Shown in pieces: positions 13,001-26,169 of a DNA stretch of 64,000 nt; position 1 is the first letter of the stretch; every line of letters starts with the position of its first letter. The notes under the pieces are model-generated. The model ran no database searches, was not told the origin of the DNA, and saw only the letters and a list, made by a program, of their open reading frames with translations. A program made the position numbers and the translations under genes. This stretch comes from Chaunax sp. Z400 (Eukaryota; Chordata; Actinopteri; Lophiiformes; Chaunacidae): positions 142,501-206,500 of the forward strand of contig CM075186.1 in assembly GCA_037577475.1 (NCBI GenBank), read 5' to 3'.

Positions 13001-16000
13001 AGAAGGACAACTCTATTTTAACTGGGTCTTCTCCCAAAGTCCACACACACCCAAAGTCTATTGTGTAATATCTTTTACAGAATAAGGTTCTCTCCTGACA
13101 GCTGAGAAAACCTGACTGTAAAAAGAAAAGGAAATTGATCCACTAACGATGGACCAGACTCCCTCCACCAGATGTAAGATAACAAGAGGGTTTAACTCTC
13201 AACAGGAAGTGTAGACATTATAACAGTCTCAACAGGAAGTGTAGACATTCTAACCGTCTAAACAGGAAGTGTAGACGTTCTAAAAGTCTCAACAGGAAGT
13301 GTAGATGTTCTTACAGTCTCAACAGGAAGTGTAGACGTTCTAACAGTCTAAACAGGAAGTGTAGATGTTCTAAGAGTCTCAACAGGAAGTGTAGATATTC
13401 TAACAGTCTAATTAGGAAGTGTAGACGTTCTAAGAGTCTAGACAGGAAGTGTAGAAGGAAGTGTAGATGCTCTAACAGTCTAAACAGGAAGTGTAGACGT
13501 TCTAACAGATTAAACAGGTAGTGTAGACATTCTAACAGTCTAAACAGGAAGTGTAGAGGTTCTAACAATCTAAACAGGAAGTGTAGACATTCTAATAGTA
13601 TGTTACGACGTATATTAAAATAATATTTTGTCTTCTTGTTTAATCTGCCCACAAAACAAAGTGTGAAAACATCACTTCTTCTGTCCTGTAAATACCGATG
13701 TTTTCAATTAAGAAGTGACCCTGTTAACCATCGACTTTCAATCAAATACATATCTGCTCCCTGTTGTGTCTGTGGTTGTCATGGTTACACCATCTAATTG
13801 TTTCAGTCAATACGCAGAGCTCATGACCATAGGTGAGGGTTGAACGTAGATCCACTGGTAGATCGAGAGCTTTGCCTTCAGGCTTAGATCACTCTTCACC
13901 ACGACGGTCCAATCTAGTACCATCATTACTGCTGATGCTGCATCAAACCGCCTGTCCATCTCATGGTCTATTTTCTCTTCACTCATGAACAAGACCCCAT
14001 GAAACACCAGGAAATAACTCACCCCCAATCTGGAGGGAACAATCCACCATTTTTCCAGCAGATGACCTCAGACTTGTAGATACTGACTCTCATCTCTTCA
14101 CACTTGGCTGCACACCGCTCCAGTGCTGCTGATGGTCACTCAGTGATGAAGACAACAGAACCATGTCATCTGCAAATAGACACAAGTCTGAGAGTTCCAA
14201 AGCGTCACCCTCCTTACCTCGATTGCAGCTTGAGATCCTGCCATGAATATCGCAAACAGCTTCAGAGACAAGGGGCAACCTTGGTGGAGTCCACCACACC
14301 ACAAATGTGTTGGACTTTTGAGTTTGAATCTCATATATTTTGTTTTTTCTCCACAAGGACTGCTACGTATTCTATTCCTGTTTTCAACATCTGCTGTAAC
14401 TTCAACAATCTCAGACGTATTTGACTCAAAGTTGGCAGTTAACAGGGTTGCTTGTTAATCTGAAACACTGGACTATTTTTCTGTTCCAAAGAAGTTTTCA
14501 TGAAGTAAATCCTCCAAACCAAGAAATAGTCCAGGAAATAAAATCTGTGAAAAATACAAAATACTCGTGTTACTCGATCTTTCCTACCACAGGAAAGCGC
14601 CACACCAGTTTCCGCTGTCTCCAGTCTTCATGCTAAGTGAGCTAACTGGCTTCAAACTTAACAAACGGATATAAGAGTTTTATCAATCTTTTTATCCCTC
14701 CACCTGAAAGCTAACAAACATTTTCAAAAGCGTCAAACAAAACCTTCAAGATTTGATTTCAACAAAAACTTCTGGACAATCTGGACAAACAGAACCAAGA
14801 AACAGGCTGAGATGGAAGATGAACATTGGAGATGTTACAGCTCTGGAAGATGTTGAGACAGCGATGAGAAGCATTGATATTTACCGTCTGGGTTCAACCA
14901 CTTCCTCTGTGACGTAGTTGAGGAAGTTCCAGCCACTGAAGGCGAAGGAGGCCTGTAGGAAGGCCAGAGCCATCTGACCGACCGATGGCGTCCTGTCCAG
15001 GGAAAAGGCCACCTGAGGAGTCAGTGCCTCATATTTCCCTGGAAGATAAATCACAACTGAGTTTGTTTTTTATTACTTCAGGGAGCAGTAAAGGTTTAGA
15101 CCCCAGACTGTTACCATTGCAGATCTGGACCAGGCCGACCACAATGATGAGACCCAGAGCCATCAGCTTCCCCACCGTGAAGATGTCCTGGATCCTGGTG
15201 GCCATACGAACACTGGAACAGTTCACCCAGGTCAGCAGCACTTAGCAGACAACACAGGATCAGGATCAGGATGACGTAAACAGTGCTACACACACGCTAC
15301 TGGGAATACTGGTTCATCAGTGGTTGTGGATGATGTGGAGAGGTTGTTAAAAAAACATGCCTTTTCCATTACAACTAGTCTTTTGACGTTGTGAGACACG
15401 CCCACCTTTAAATGCTGGCCAGCACTGACTGACGTTTATTTTCGAGTTTTTCGTTTTTTTATGGTCGCTGCAGAATTCAACTTCACAGCAGCCTCAACAT
15501 TAGTGAGATGTTCTTGAAGACAGCTACTGTTTGACTCTCTAGGTTCTATTTTCTAAAGTGTTACACAGCACAAATTTGAGAATGACTTTCCAACTGACAC
15601 AATCGTCATTTTCACACCCAGTGCTCACAAGCTATCGACCAGTTAATGATGACCCTCGGTCCTCAATAACTTCTTCTTCTTCTTTCGACTGTTCCCTTTA
15701 GGGGTCGCCACAGCAGATCAGTTTCGTGTTCCACATAATGATTTGGCAAAGGTTTTACATCAGCTGCCCTTCCTGACACATACCTCCCCATTTATCTGGG
15801 CTTGGGTCCGGCACTAGAAATACACTGGCTTGTGGCCCCTTTGTGGGTTCAGTCCTCAATAACAACATTTTAAATAATGCTAAACATTTATTAAACGTGG
15901 CCATGGACACATGTTACCATGGAAACAGGAAGACCTCCTCCTTACAGACATAACATCCACTTTAATGTATTTCAAACATCAGAGATGTGTAAACATGTCA

Positions 16001-19000
16001 GAACCAGGGGCCTCATTTATAGAGCTCAGCGTAGAGTCCATCCTAAAACATTCTGTATTCACAAACCTCAGAATGTTCTAAGGCAAGAAAATATTGACAT
16101 CTATAAAACCGTGCGCCACAGACCTGTACACAGTCTTCTCATCACAAATTCCAACCTGCAGTGAATTGTGCAGGCATGGTCCTCCCAGTGTCATCTCACC
16201 ACTCCTCCCAGTGTCATCCCACTACTCCTCCCAGTGTCGTACCACTACTCCATAAATGGTCAATGCTAAATGTCTCATGAATATACTGACGTTGTTAAGG
16301 AGCCTTTGTTGGACTATCGGTGACTGTCTAGCCAATCAGAGAGCTAGAATTAGTAGCTACGGTTTCACTGTTTGAGTGATCAACAAGGTTGGTTGAGATT
16401 CTCTGGTGTTACTTGCTCAGAGCTCATGTTGATGTTGTGCAGTGTGTTAATAAAACACGTTAAAGGACAAGTCAGCTGTGTCTCCAGCTGTTTGTCTGAC
16501 AGAAGCATGTGGTGGATGGTGAACAGGGTTGGATCAAACAACCAACTGTTGCAGAGTCAAAAAGAAGGTCAAAAACACACAGCTGAAAAAAGATAGATGG
16601 AATGGTTCCTAAAATTCAGAACATGTTTTTATAACCAAATATTCTGCTTCTGTCCATATTTGTTGTTTTTTAGCCTTTAAAAACAACATTTTTACTGCAG
16701 TCAGAAACTGTTTGACACACAGAGGAAAAGTCTCACCTCCTGACCGACACAATGCTGACATTCAATTAAAAATGTAACATCAATAATCCTCAAATTATCA
16801 ACCATATCTGCATCAAACAATATGATGACATTAAATTACATTTACATATTTATGTATTTAGGCTCTAACAAATAAATATAGACTATATCCACCATCAGAG
16901 GGCTATACATTATGACATATATATGTGCTGAAGTGTGTTTTACATTCATCTGTGTTTTTACTTCTGACTGAACTTTATTTAATGATAAAAACATTGAGTG
17001 TCTCTGATTCTGACTCTACAGCAGGGTGGAAGTATACGTAGAAATCTGAACCTTTTTCTACATAGAAATTCTCTATAAATACCAACGTTTGTGGTGAAAG
17101 ATTTTTATAAATGAGGCCCCTGGATTGTCCATTTGGACAGATGTTGTGACTGAGCAGCATGTTAGCAGGGTGCTAGCACAAGACAAACAGGTTAGCATTC
17201 TGCTATCAGACTACGTTTAGTCTCAGTATACACCCACAGATATGACATCATCATTTAGAACCAGTTAAATAGTGGAGCTCCTGGACCTTTCCATGAAACC
17301 AACCCTGTAGAATGTTCAGACTATGTTGTTCAACTCTGAGGCCAGTGTTCACTGATAGTGAGTCTACAACCCCAGACTGTCCTTTACCTCTGAACCAAAC
17401 ACACTGATTTACACTGAGATACAGGTTGGAGTTGGTCCTGCCTTCAGAGGGTCTCTGTCCTCATTCTGGATCACCTCCAGGGTTTCTGACAGAATCTTTA
17501 GTCTGTTTTCTGTCGGACCACATTCATTCAGATGGTCACAGAGGGTCAGGGGATACAGACAGTTTAATATAGTTTTTTTAGGTATTTTTTGCACCAAAAC
17601 AAGGGTGGAGATGAAGGGTTTTAGTGTATCAGTACCACTATAGTCCTTGCTGACACTGGGGACCCATTGCTGGTGGGGCTGGTGGTAGGCAACAGCAGCC
17701 AGTTGCCATGGGAGGCAGGAATGTGGGAAACTGGCGAGTGAGGGAGGCCATGATTGTTTCACCTCATCCATCATTGTCATCAGCTTAGCCCCGCTCTCCC
17801 TCGTGGTGGCCTCACTCTCTACACAAAGATGGGCAGTCAGCCCCCAAACAACAAAACACTTCCATCATAGAGAGCAAACACAGCATGGCAAGTCTCCCCC
17901 GTCTCAAGGAGGCCAGTCAGAGCTGACGTTTCAGCATCCAGATCCAAAAACAAGTGTGAATGACGGCATCAGAGGAGAGGAACCACACATTTACCGACTG
18001 ATAAGCCAAAGAAGTGGTGGATTCATGCTTGGCAACGCAGGTACTCTGAGGCTACACACCAACAGGTTGGCAGCCTGGCAGGTCCACAATGACTAATGTG
18101 AAGTCAGGTCATGGCTGGCCCGTCTTGTCACAACTCTCCCTGTGCTGACCCTCTTCGGTTTTAATACAATCAAAATCTGAGGGGAATATTTGATTATTTA
18201 AATTTCTGAGGAGTGGTGAAGCTGCTTCAATATCCAAAAACCTGCAGGATGCTTCATAATGTCACTAGGTGAGAGATTAATACCATCGTCCAGTCTTTCC
18301 ACCTAATGATCCAATGTGCAGGATTTAGTTGGACATATGGGCAGAAATGGAAAATAACAGTAAAACTAAGACTTGCTGTGTTTTTGTTATCTTAAAATGA
18401 GCCTTTTATATCTACAAAGGCAGCAGGTCCTCTTCCACAGAGCAGCCATTGTGAGAAGGAGTTCAAGTATCACAGGGTCTTGATCTTGTGTGAGATGGAG
18501 AAGTGGTTTGGTGCAGCATCAACAGTAATGGTAAGGTTGTATCAGACCATCATGGTGAAGACGGAGATGAGTCTGAGGCAAAGCTCTGGATCTACCAGTG
18601 GATCTACGTTCCAACCCTCACCTATGGTCATGAGATCTGGATCTACAGTACCAGTGGATCTATGTTCGACCCTCACCTATGGTCATGAGATCTGGATCTA
18701 CCAGTTGATCTAGTTCCACCCCCACCTATGGTCATGAGGTAGTAGTGACTGGGGTCGGGTTGTGGTGTCAGCAAGTAATCATGCATTCCAGACGTCCCTC
18801 TCCTCAGCAACACTTTCCAGTTCCTCCTGGGGGATACTGAGGCGTTCCCAGTCTAGATGAGATCTGTAATCCCTCCAGTGAGTTCTGGGTCTACCGTGGG
18901 GTCTCCTCCCAGTTGTCCAGAAAACTTCAAAAGGAAGGCATCAGGAAGATCCTAACCAGATGTTCAACCACCTCAACGTGCTCCTTTGGACGCGAAGGAG

Positions 19001-22000
19001 CAGCAGCTCTACTCCAAGCTTCTCCCCGTCTCTAAGGCTGAGCCCACACTTGTAGCCTTCTATCATTATTGGAATAAATGGGGGAAAAGTAAGTCAACTT
19101 CAACTGCAAAACTCAAGACTAGTTTGAATCAGCCAAACGTCCATCCTCCAGACTGATCAGTCCTTTGAGCTGCAGTGACTCCGTTTCAGTGGAGAAGCTG
19201 AGGAGCCTTGGTGTTTCCAAAGATGTCCAGTCAGAACTCATTTATTATTGTGTCTTTGTTAAGATTTATTTTAAAGACATTTTCAGTTCAACACTGTAGC
19301 CTAGCCTTTCTAGTATGCTGCTTGAATCCAGTTTAGAACTGCTGTCTAATGTAAGCCTGCTAATTTACTGTCATTAGTCCGACATCCAAAAGTATTGTCA
19401 TACTAGAAACAAACATTTGTTTCTTTTGATCCAGACCACCTCTCACTGGACCAAGGTTCACACTTTAGTCCCAGAGAACTACAGTTTCGGATCGGACCAA
19501 AAGTGTGTGAAAACACCCCGAGAACCAGTAAAGTATGTCACCTCCTACCAAGAGCAACACGTCCGCCGTGTTTATTTACATCTGTTTTACTGAAGGTACT
19601 GTTAGAATTATTGATCAGTAATCTGGTTCATCACCAGCTTTTTGTTTTCCACACATTCTCCTTCATCCCATCTCCTAACCCTCCTCCTCCTCCTCCTCAC
19701 GGAGGCTGTGCATTATTTATTACAGCCATGACAAAAGGTTTTCAGAAGCCTTCAGTCGTTACATCAGCCAGGTTTTCTGCCAGATGCTCTAAAAGAATGA
19801 GATTTATTGATGAGATTGATTCTGATCTGCAGTAGAGGTGACTGATATAATAATCTTAAGATCATTTCCTACAGAGGAAAGATCAGGATCCTCCAGCAGC
19901 GACAGGACTACATGTGATCATGACTGGTGCCTTAGTGCTGTAGGTTGATCTGAACACAAGACAATGCTGAACATGGAGAAACAGATGGAGGTAAAGCTAC
20001 TTACAGAGACAGGTGGCGGACAGCATCCGGGTCGCCATGTATGGAGGGACACAGTTTGGGAAGACAGGCTGCAGGACATAGCTGGAGAACGTGAGGGTGA
20101 TGACAGCCAGTGTGGTTGGGTACATGATCAGGACGGCGCTCCACAGCAGGAGAAACCTGAGGAGGAGAAGGAGTCCAATGCTCTGAGACACACACACACA
20201 CACATTACTGGTAGTATGACTGGTGGAGGTATCCTTCATGGACAACACGGATTCCTCAAAGATGGAACACTGTGTAAATCAAACATAGACAGTATGTACT
20301 ATATATATAATATCTAATGTACCCATGAACCTCAGTTATGATAAATATATGCTTATTCTGAATTTGATGGCAGCAACTCCTGTGGTTTTAAACCAGTTGG
20401 GATAGGAAACAATGACAGAAGTGGGACATTTATGCAAACTCCACCCATTTTATTGTCTGAACTGACTCTCGTGTCTTTGCAGACCCTTCCTAGGACTACA
20501 TCCATTCTCTCACTCCGTTCCTGAGTATTTTAGAATTGCTAGTGTCCAGCCTCTTGATCTCACTCTGTTGGAGAATTATAGACCCAATTCCAATTTACTC
20601 TTTTCTCCAAAATCCTTGAAAAAATACTTACTGATCAGCTTCTGGAGGTGGCTGAGGACAATAAGATCTTTGATGAATGTTATTCTGCTGTTGTCACAGG
20701 GTGACCACGCCTGTCTCATTCTACCCGACGTGACAGCAACCTTTGACCTCATACCAGACTAATTTTATTTTTATTTAACCTTTATTTAACCAGGAAAAAG
20801 TGTCAGTGAGATTTAAAATCTCTTTTTTTTAAAAGATTTAAAATCTCTTGGTCCTGGCCAAGACAGGCAGCAGCACAAACAGGTAGTACAACAACAACAA
20901 CAGCCATACAAATACAACTTCAGGACCATCATCCATTCATCTATCGTCCATCATCCATCCATCCATCATCCATCCATCTATTATCCATCCATCATCCATC
21001 CATCAATCATCCATCCATCATCCATCCATCAATCATCCATCCATCATCCATCCATCAATCATCCATCCATCATCCATCCATCATCCATCAATCAATCATC
21101 CATGCATCATCCATCCATCTATTATCCATCATCCATCATCTATCATCCATCCATCTATCATTCATCCATCCATCATCCATCCATCATCCATCATCCATCA
21201 TCCATCAATCATCCATCCATATATCATCCATCCATCATCCATCCATCTATCTATCATCCATCCATCATCCATCATTCATCCATCATCCATCATCCATCAT
21301 CCATCCATCCATCATCTATCCATCCATCATCCATCCATTCATCATCCATCTATCTTTCATCCATCATCCATCAGTAATCCATCAATCATCCATCCATCCA
21401 TCTATCTTCCATCCATCATCCATCCATTCATCATCCATCTATCTTTCATCCATCATCCATCAGTAATCCATCAATCATCCATCCATCCATCTATCTTCCA
21501 TCCATCATCCATCCATCATCCATCTATCATCCATCCATCCATCATCATCCATCCATCATCCATCTATCTTCCATCCATCATCCATCCATCATCCATCTAT
21601 CATCCATCCATCCATCATCCATCTATCATCCATCCATCATCCATCTATCATCCATCCATCCATCATCATCCATCCATCATCCATCTATCATCCATCCATC
21701 ATCCATCTATCATCCATCCATCCATCACCCATCTATTATCCATCCATCATCCATAGATGAGGGTTGACTGTAACCTGGTGTTTGAAGTTGCTCTGATGTG
21801 TTAAACTTCACCCATGATAAAAAATAAACAAGAAGTAGCATTTTAGACTAATGAGCTTACAGTTGTGTCTTAAGTTACAGTTGCAATGCTACCATGCTAA
21901 CGTTTAGCACATCACAGCATAACAAACTTAAAAACTCAGACTTGGTTATTTTAAGCATATTAGCATCATTAGAATGTTAGCATTCTAACTATATGCATAT

Positions 22001-25000
22001 TGAAAAATCACTGTTATCATGTTAGCAGACATTGATCAATCATGAGTGATGTAAGGGTGTGGTAACTGTGTGTAACACATTTAGACTGTTAGCATGGTGC
22101 TCATGAGCGGTCTTCAAATGAACGGTGATATTTAAACATGATAACATTGTTATCAATCTTCTTATTGTACAAATCAAACTGATCCATGACAGGTAGCCTG
22201 ACTGACTCCACCAGCTCCTCAGGGGAGCAGATGGCCCTTCAGCTGCTACATGCTAAGATGAGTTCCTTTAAACCCCAGCTGGCTGAAAACCAATGACCTG
22301 AGTCGAGTCCTAACTGGTTCAGCTCCTGGTGTGCTGTAGTAGTGAACATGTATGGAGTCTCCACTCACCCCATCAGACCGCCGAATATCTCCGTGACGTA
22401 TGAGTAGTCTCCTCCAGATTTGGGGATGGTGACGCCCAGTTCAGCATAGCAGAGGGAGCCCAGGGCAGCGATGCAGCCTCCCAGTAACCAAACCAGTAAG
22501 GCCAAACCCACTGAGCCTGAGTGCTCCAGGACCCCCTTTGGAGAGATGAAGATCCCAGAGCCGATGATGTTCCCTGAGGAGCGGAGTGATGAGATACTGA
22601 CTGAATATGAAGAGGTATTGATCTGCGTTTGATTGACTGGTTTGTCCATTTGAAGAAACTTATTTGTTCTGTCTGTATTTCATGATTTGTTCAGTTGTCG
22701 TTGAGCTTCGTCTCACATGTAAACGCCGACGTGGATTTGATACAAATCACAAATTTGACAAGACATTAAAGGGTTTCATATCATAATGAACAAACAAATA
22801 AACAAAGAAATGTCTGGGTAGCTCTATATTAAACCAATGTTCATATCAGGAGCTATTCATTGATATTGTTGTATTGGTCTTGAAACAGAAACTGTGTTTT
22901 CTGACAGCGTTGATGCCTGGATCTGTATTCCCATGTAGACATGCCTAATGAGATGATATAGTGATCTGATTATTCTCTGTAAATTTGTACATTTGTGATT
23001 TTCATGGAATGTACCATTTCTTTAGAGATGTACCATTCTTTGTTAAGCATCTTTTTTGTATTGTGTCATTATCCTCCCTGTAATGAAGGCCCTCTTCATT
23101 ACTAGAATTGGTAAAGAAATCACAACTGAAGTTTTAAATGTTTTATTTGAAAGTATGACGTGGTAATTTGTTTGCCTCAGCTCGGCATGATTGAAGCTCC
23201 ACCTGTGAAGACAAAACACACTGGGTTGGTAACATCAACATATGCATTACAATATAAACTATTAACATGTGTTTATTAGGATATATATTATTGAAAACTA
23301 TATTAATGTGATAAGTGTTGTTTGTGGTGTAGTGGGATGTCATCCAGTATGCGTTAAGGTCACTCACCTTTTGTGTCTCTTCTCCAGGGTGTTCGGTCTA
23401 AAAGAGTCCCCGGCTATCTGAGCATCCATTTATAGGTTCCGGGAGATACTATTGGGTAAATTAGTGTAGGGGTGGTAGTCCACTTTACACTGCATGTCTT
23501 CGACTATCGGACGATATTGTAATGCATAAAATAAGTGGGGAATTTGGATTGTAATAGAAATGAGTGTGTGATTTGTCCGAGGTATTGTATTTCATGATGT
23601 TTGTTCTTTTTGTGTAAGGGTAGGGATAGTTTTACCTATACTGTGGTAGGGGCTAAGATCTAGGCCAGTGGTAGGCTATAAAGGCTGCCAGTTTCCATCG
23701 AGCGCTGCGACTGTTGGGACCCCATGCTGCCCATGGTCCACAGTATTGTTTTAAATGTGTTAAATGGAAAATTGTACATTCCTTCAGTGTTGGTGAAAAT
23801 AAAACACCTGGTTGGTCTGCACCTAACCTCTGCCTCAAGCCTCCTGTTTGAAATCCTGCCACTACGCGGCCATCCTAACACTCCCCTACACAGGTGGGAT
23901 GATTGAAGCTATATAAAAGAGGCTGTTACATCATTTTGATATGATGCTCTGATGAAGGCACTTTGCCAAACGCATAAGTCAGCCTAAATAAAAAATGTGA
24001 AACTGAGCACAAAGTCTTGCATTTATATCATTGGAGTGCCTCTATCCCTACGTTTGGGTATCTTTTCACAAACAAAAGTTTTGCTTTTAGATGTCATTAA
24101 GCTTTTTTAAGTAATACATACTCAGATTACTCTTTTTAAATATTAACGGTGGGTTCATGTAGACTTGTCCAGGACTTGGACTCCAGACTCGTCGGTTTGA
24201 CCACTCCCACTGGATGTAATCCAGATTTTATTTTCTGGAACACATATCAGACATAGCAGCAACCTGACATGTTTATGTGTCCACAGATCATCACCCAGAA
24301 CATCTTCCACATCTAAACTAAGAGCTCCAGCAACCTGCTGACAGAGTTTATAAGGGGCTGTTGAACCCAGAGAGGAGGGAGGAGGCCCACAGCCTCAGTA
24401 TGCAGCGTAGAGAACCAGCAGACCGACACATTCACACCACAGCTCTACCAGCAGCATGGCAGGAAGCAGCCAAGTGGCACAGACAGCTGTTACATAAGCA
24501 GGCATCAGTTATCCAGTCCACTGACGTCTACAGGACACACGTCTGGTCCAGTTCTCTGTCTGCATGGAAAGATCCCTCATTCTGCACCAAAGACCAAGGA
24601 GGTCACAGGTCAGACCTCACAAGGCCCTCCTCCTCCTCAGTTAAATATGGCTGACTTTGCTCATATGCAGTCAGATGGAGTTGTTGATGGGACAGAGGAT
24701 TGGGAGACGGTGGAGGCAGAGGGTCCACCAGGACCACTGTCCCTCAGTGAAGACCAGGGACACTGGTTGAATATTAATGCTCCAGGTGAGACACACCTGG
24801 CTTTAAGGGGATGGGAGATGAACTCTGATTGGTTGAATTCATGTTAAAATACACCTATGAATAAATACAACCTGACGCCTGACTTTTTGTAACTAACTGT
24901 AGAAGGAAGCTGGAGCACACTGCTGCTCAGTAGATGACACCATGGTGGCATGCATCTTCACCGGTGGTAGTCCAATGAGCTTCAAACAAGCCAAGTTGGA

Positions 25001-26169
25001 CCAATGACATGCAGCCTGTCAGAGCAGTGGGCAGGGACCATCTGCAAAGTGCACCAGCGAAAATGTAGTCCAAAACATATAATAAAATATAATAACTTAA
25101 CTGTTCTGTAGTACAGTCTCACCAAAATCATCCATCAGTGGAATACTACACTATATATACAGTAATACTACATTCTATACCAGTGGTTCCCAAACTTTTT
25201 TTCTGGGGACCCACATTTTTTAAATGACAAACCATCATGACCAAAATCACTATAGACCTTATCTATAAATTTCAAGATAACCAATTTGTGCATGAATGAA
25301 CATTTCTGACCATTTTTACTGCTGTCTGCATCATCATATTATCTTGAATAGGTAAACCAGACATTTCAAAGCGATATACATTTAAATTACAACTACATTG
25401 TATGCTTATTGAAAATATATACTGTACATATTTTAATTACTTTATAGATACAACAAATCAGTGCATTTATGCGGGGTGTGTGTGATGACATCACAACGGG
25501 TGTGTTTACGTTGTCCTTCTGATGACCCAACAGTGTAATCTATCATCACATATCGGGACCCAAACAAACCAGATCAAATGTACAGAACGTAACAAAAACC
25601 TGAACCTGGTTCCGGACCTGGTTCAGACTCTCAGGTGTGAAAGCCCCCTTTATGTTTGTTATCCAGTAAAATGGTTTAACTGGAGGCTGAACACTGGAGT
25701 CAGTGTCATTCTGGACTGAGCCCCCCTAAAGGCCTGATCCTAGAATCACCCCTGACCCTGAGGGGCTCGAGGGGTTCGGCTGACTACAACACAGACATGG
25801 AGCCTTCTTTTAAATTATTTGTTTTTGGTTTTTATTGTTTTTACCTTCCTGTACTCTGATTGGTTGTTTTATTTGTAAATCACTTTGTGACAAGCTTTTG
25901 AAAAGAGCCCAATAAAATCGATTACTATGATTCATTATTGCTATTCAGATCAGATTGGTAGATTAGTGACGGCACGTGTCTGATCAGTCGATCGATCAGC
26001 TGTCTTGCATTAATGAAGTGAAGGTTATCAGTGCCCACGTGATTAATGCCTCACCTATGATGATGGTGCACGCGCTCAGCAGCCCGATCTCTTTCTTCAG
26101 CGTCACTCTGTCCGGGACTCTCTTCTTCTTCTGGTCCTCCGTCACGCTGCTGATCTGTCCAGGGTCCAT
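7096..26169 (-). CDS. slc7a10: Asc-type amino acid transporter 1 (SLC7A10), complete
   Basis: The product is the light chain of a sodium-independent plasma-membrane exchanger for small neutral amino acids including D-serine; the family pairs with SLC3A2. Eleven exons join in phase: 26055-26169, 22369-22573, 20005-20156, 15115-15240, 14885-15038, 12728-12851, 10982-11085, 10809-10905, 7626-7775, 7322-7499 and 7096-7220. The sum is 1530 nt, a 509-residue protein (human is about 523). Near-identity to Asc-1 shows in LKKEIGLLSACTIII, GSGIFISPKGVLEHSGSVGL, PTTLAVITLTFSSYVLQPVF, FAFSGWNFLNYVTEE and LCFSGAREGHLPSLLAMIH. The GSGIF motif is the APC-family substrate-binding loop. The ATG at 26169 is the first in frame after an upstream TGA. 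The short last exon encodes GQRLCYVVFPQ, matching the family C-terminus. Which fish paralogue (10a or 10b) it is cannot be told. Introns hold many repeats. Confidence 0.95.
7256..7322 (-). repeat. slc7a10: Tandem duplication of the slc7a10 exon 10 splice donor
   Basis: A 30-base unit is repeated so that acag followed by gtgag occurs three times on the minus strand, with exon ends at 7322, 7292 and 7262. The intervening sequence is open and a multiple of three, so use of the second donor would add ten residues (ECLTPGVTTG). The last intron would be 101, 71 or 41 bases; the third is probably too short to splice. Confidence 0.85.
7855..7960 (-). mobile_element. Rex3-like LINE fragment, antisense
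   Basis: The words ttctccagctcctcttggagatccctgg resemble the antisense 3' part of Rex3, also seen at 18781 onward. It is short and diverged. It sits in slc7a10 intron 8. Confidence 0.4.
8228..8286. repeat. GGAT/GATA microsatellite
   Basis: A short run of ggatggat units passing into gatagata, in an slc7a10 intron. Confidence 0.85.
8845..9330 (+). mobile_element. Possible solo LTR
   Basis: A TATA-like gtatataagc (about 9152) is followed about 70 bases later by an attaaag poly(A)-type signal (about 9223), the layout of a U3-R-U5 unit. The left part repeats aggagatgagggcaattctc two to three times. Exact TG...CA ends and a target duplication are not evident, so this is tentative. Confidence 0.3.
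9340..9540 (+). mobile_element. LINE reverse-transcriptase fragment (FADDTT)
   Basis: One frame (about 9361-9485) reads CVLSPILYSLFTRDC and then VVKFADDTTIVGLI, the palm core of a CR1/L2/Rex-type reverse transcriptase. It ends in an in-frame TAG. It is a 5'- and 3'-truncated relic in slc7a10 intron 8. Confidence 0.75.
9566..10750. mobile_element. PIF/Harbinger-like MITE with TAA target duplication
   Basis: The left end agccacgtttccactgcaca and the right end (read in reverse complement) agccccttttccactgcgta form imperfect terminal inverted repeats that run on through the cagtaccggctctactc / tagtaccagctctactc segments. The flanks are TAA at 9563-9565 and at 10751-10753, a three-base target duplication typical of PIF/Harbinger elements. 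The interior has no transposase frame. A purine/pyrimidine-rich block (about 9790-10330) looks like a separate, possibly nested, repeat. It lies in slc7a10 intron 8, ending 59 bases before exon 8. Confidence 0.75.
13189..13605. repeat. 30-bp minisatellite (aacaggaagtgtagac)
   Basis: About 13 tandem copies of a roughly 30-base unit, tctaacagtctaaacaggaagtgtagacgt with small changes and one partial unit at about 13441-13470. It lies in slc7a10 intron 5. The Leu/His/Phe-rich open frame across it is an artefact of the repeat. Confidence 0.93.
13800..14340 (-). mobile_element. Rex3-like LINE reverse-transcriptase fragment, antisense
   Basis: On the minus strand 14105-14334 reads GLHQGCPLSLKLFAIFM and FADDMVLLSSS, and 13807-14028 reads MDRRFDAASAVMMVLDWTVV and LKAKLSIYQWIYV, the conserved order in Rex3 (RTE clade). 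Frame changes separate the pieces, so it is inactive. It lies in slc7a10 intron 5. Confidence 0.8.
15655..15862 (+). repeat. Common fish dispersed repeat
   Basis: The phrases ttaggggtcgccacagcag, catcagctgcccttcctgac and ccccatttatctgggcttgg are typical of a repeat found throughout fish genomes. Its class is not certain. It lies in slc7a10 intron 3. Confidence 0.55.
16004..17123. mobile_element. DNA transposon remnant with ccaggggcctcatttata termini
   Basis: The left terminus ccaggggcctcatttatag is matched by the inverted right terminus at 17103-17123, ccaggggcctcatttataaa in reverse complement. Between them are 1.1 kb with no transposase. I could not find a matching target duplication, so the superfamily is left open. 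It lies in slc7a10 intron 3. Confidence 0.7.
18437..18740 (+). mobile_element. Rex3-like LINE fragment, sense, with internal triplication
   Basis: It reads MEKWFGAASTVMVRLYQTIM, the same protein region as the copy at 13807-14028 but on the plus strand. The segment corresponding to the YQWIYVPTLTYGHE region is repeated about three times (18590-18740). Confidence 0.75.
18765..19065 (-). mobile_element. Rex3-like LINE fragment, antisense
   Basis: The words ttccagttcctcctggggga and ctcaacgtgctcctttggac followed by aggagcagcagctctactcc are the antisense of the Rex3 3' coding region. It faces the sense fragment at 18437-18740, so the two form an inverted pair in slc7a10 intron 3. Confidence 0.65.
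20480..20765 (+). mobile_element. LINE reverse-transcriptase N-terminal fragment
   Basis: Readable pieces include ENYRPNSNLLF (for the family's NYRPISNLPF) and DHACLILPDVTATFDLI (for LLDLSAAFDTI), with frame changes between. It is truncated by a different repeat starting with ttttatttaacctttatttaacc at about 20765. It lies in slc7a10 intron 2. Confidence 0.7.
20925..21757. repeat. CATC-family satellite
   Basis: About 830 bases of catc/atcc tetranucleotide repeats with interspersed ctat and aatc variants, some organised as longer units (for example catccatctatcttccatcc recurs). The open frame over it (Ser/Ile/His/Pro) is not a gene. It lies in slc7a10 intron 2. Confidence 0.97.
23400..23885 (+). 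mobile_element. Possible solo LTR
   Basis: A TATA-like ctataaagg (about 23676) is followed by an aataaaa signal (about 23799) and the block ends in cctaaca near 23880, a layout resembling a retrotransposon LTR. The left boundary is not defined and no second copy is in the window. It lies in slc7a10 intron 1. Confidence 0.3.
23886..25178. other. slc7a10 intron 1, unassigned
   Basis: This stretch holds a repeat-like segment (gatgaaggcactttgcc near 23952) and two open frames (24361-24654 and 24647-24847) with no recognisable domain and no splice context. I see no gene. Confidence 0.5.
25179..25260 (+). mobile_element. hAT-like terminus
   Basis: The sequence cagtggttcccaaacttttt at 25180 is the kind of terminal repeat carried by hAT elements. 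The opposite end and target duplication were not found, so only the terminus is claimed. Confidence 0.35.

Noticed and set aside
21102..21377. His/Pro/Ser/Ile-rich protein
   Set aside because: Encoded entirely by the CATC satellite.
24361..24847. Two overlapping open frames as a small gene in slc7a10 intron 1
   Set aside because: No recognisable domain, no conserved motif and no splice or promoter context.
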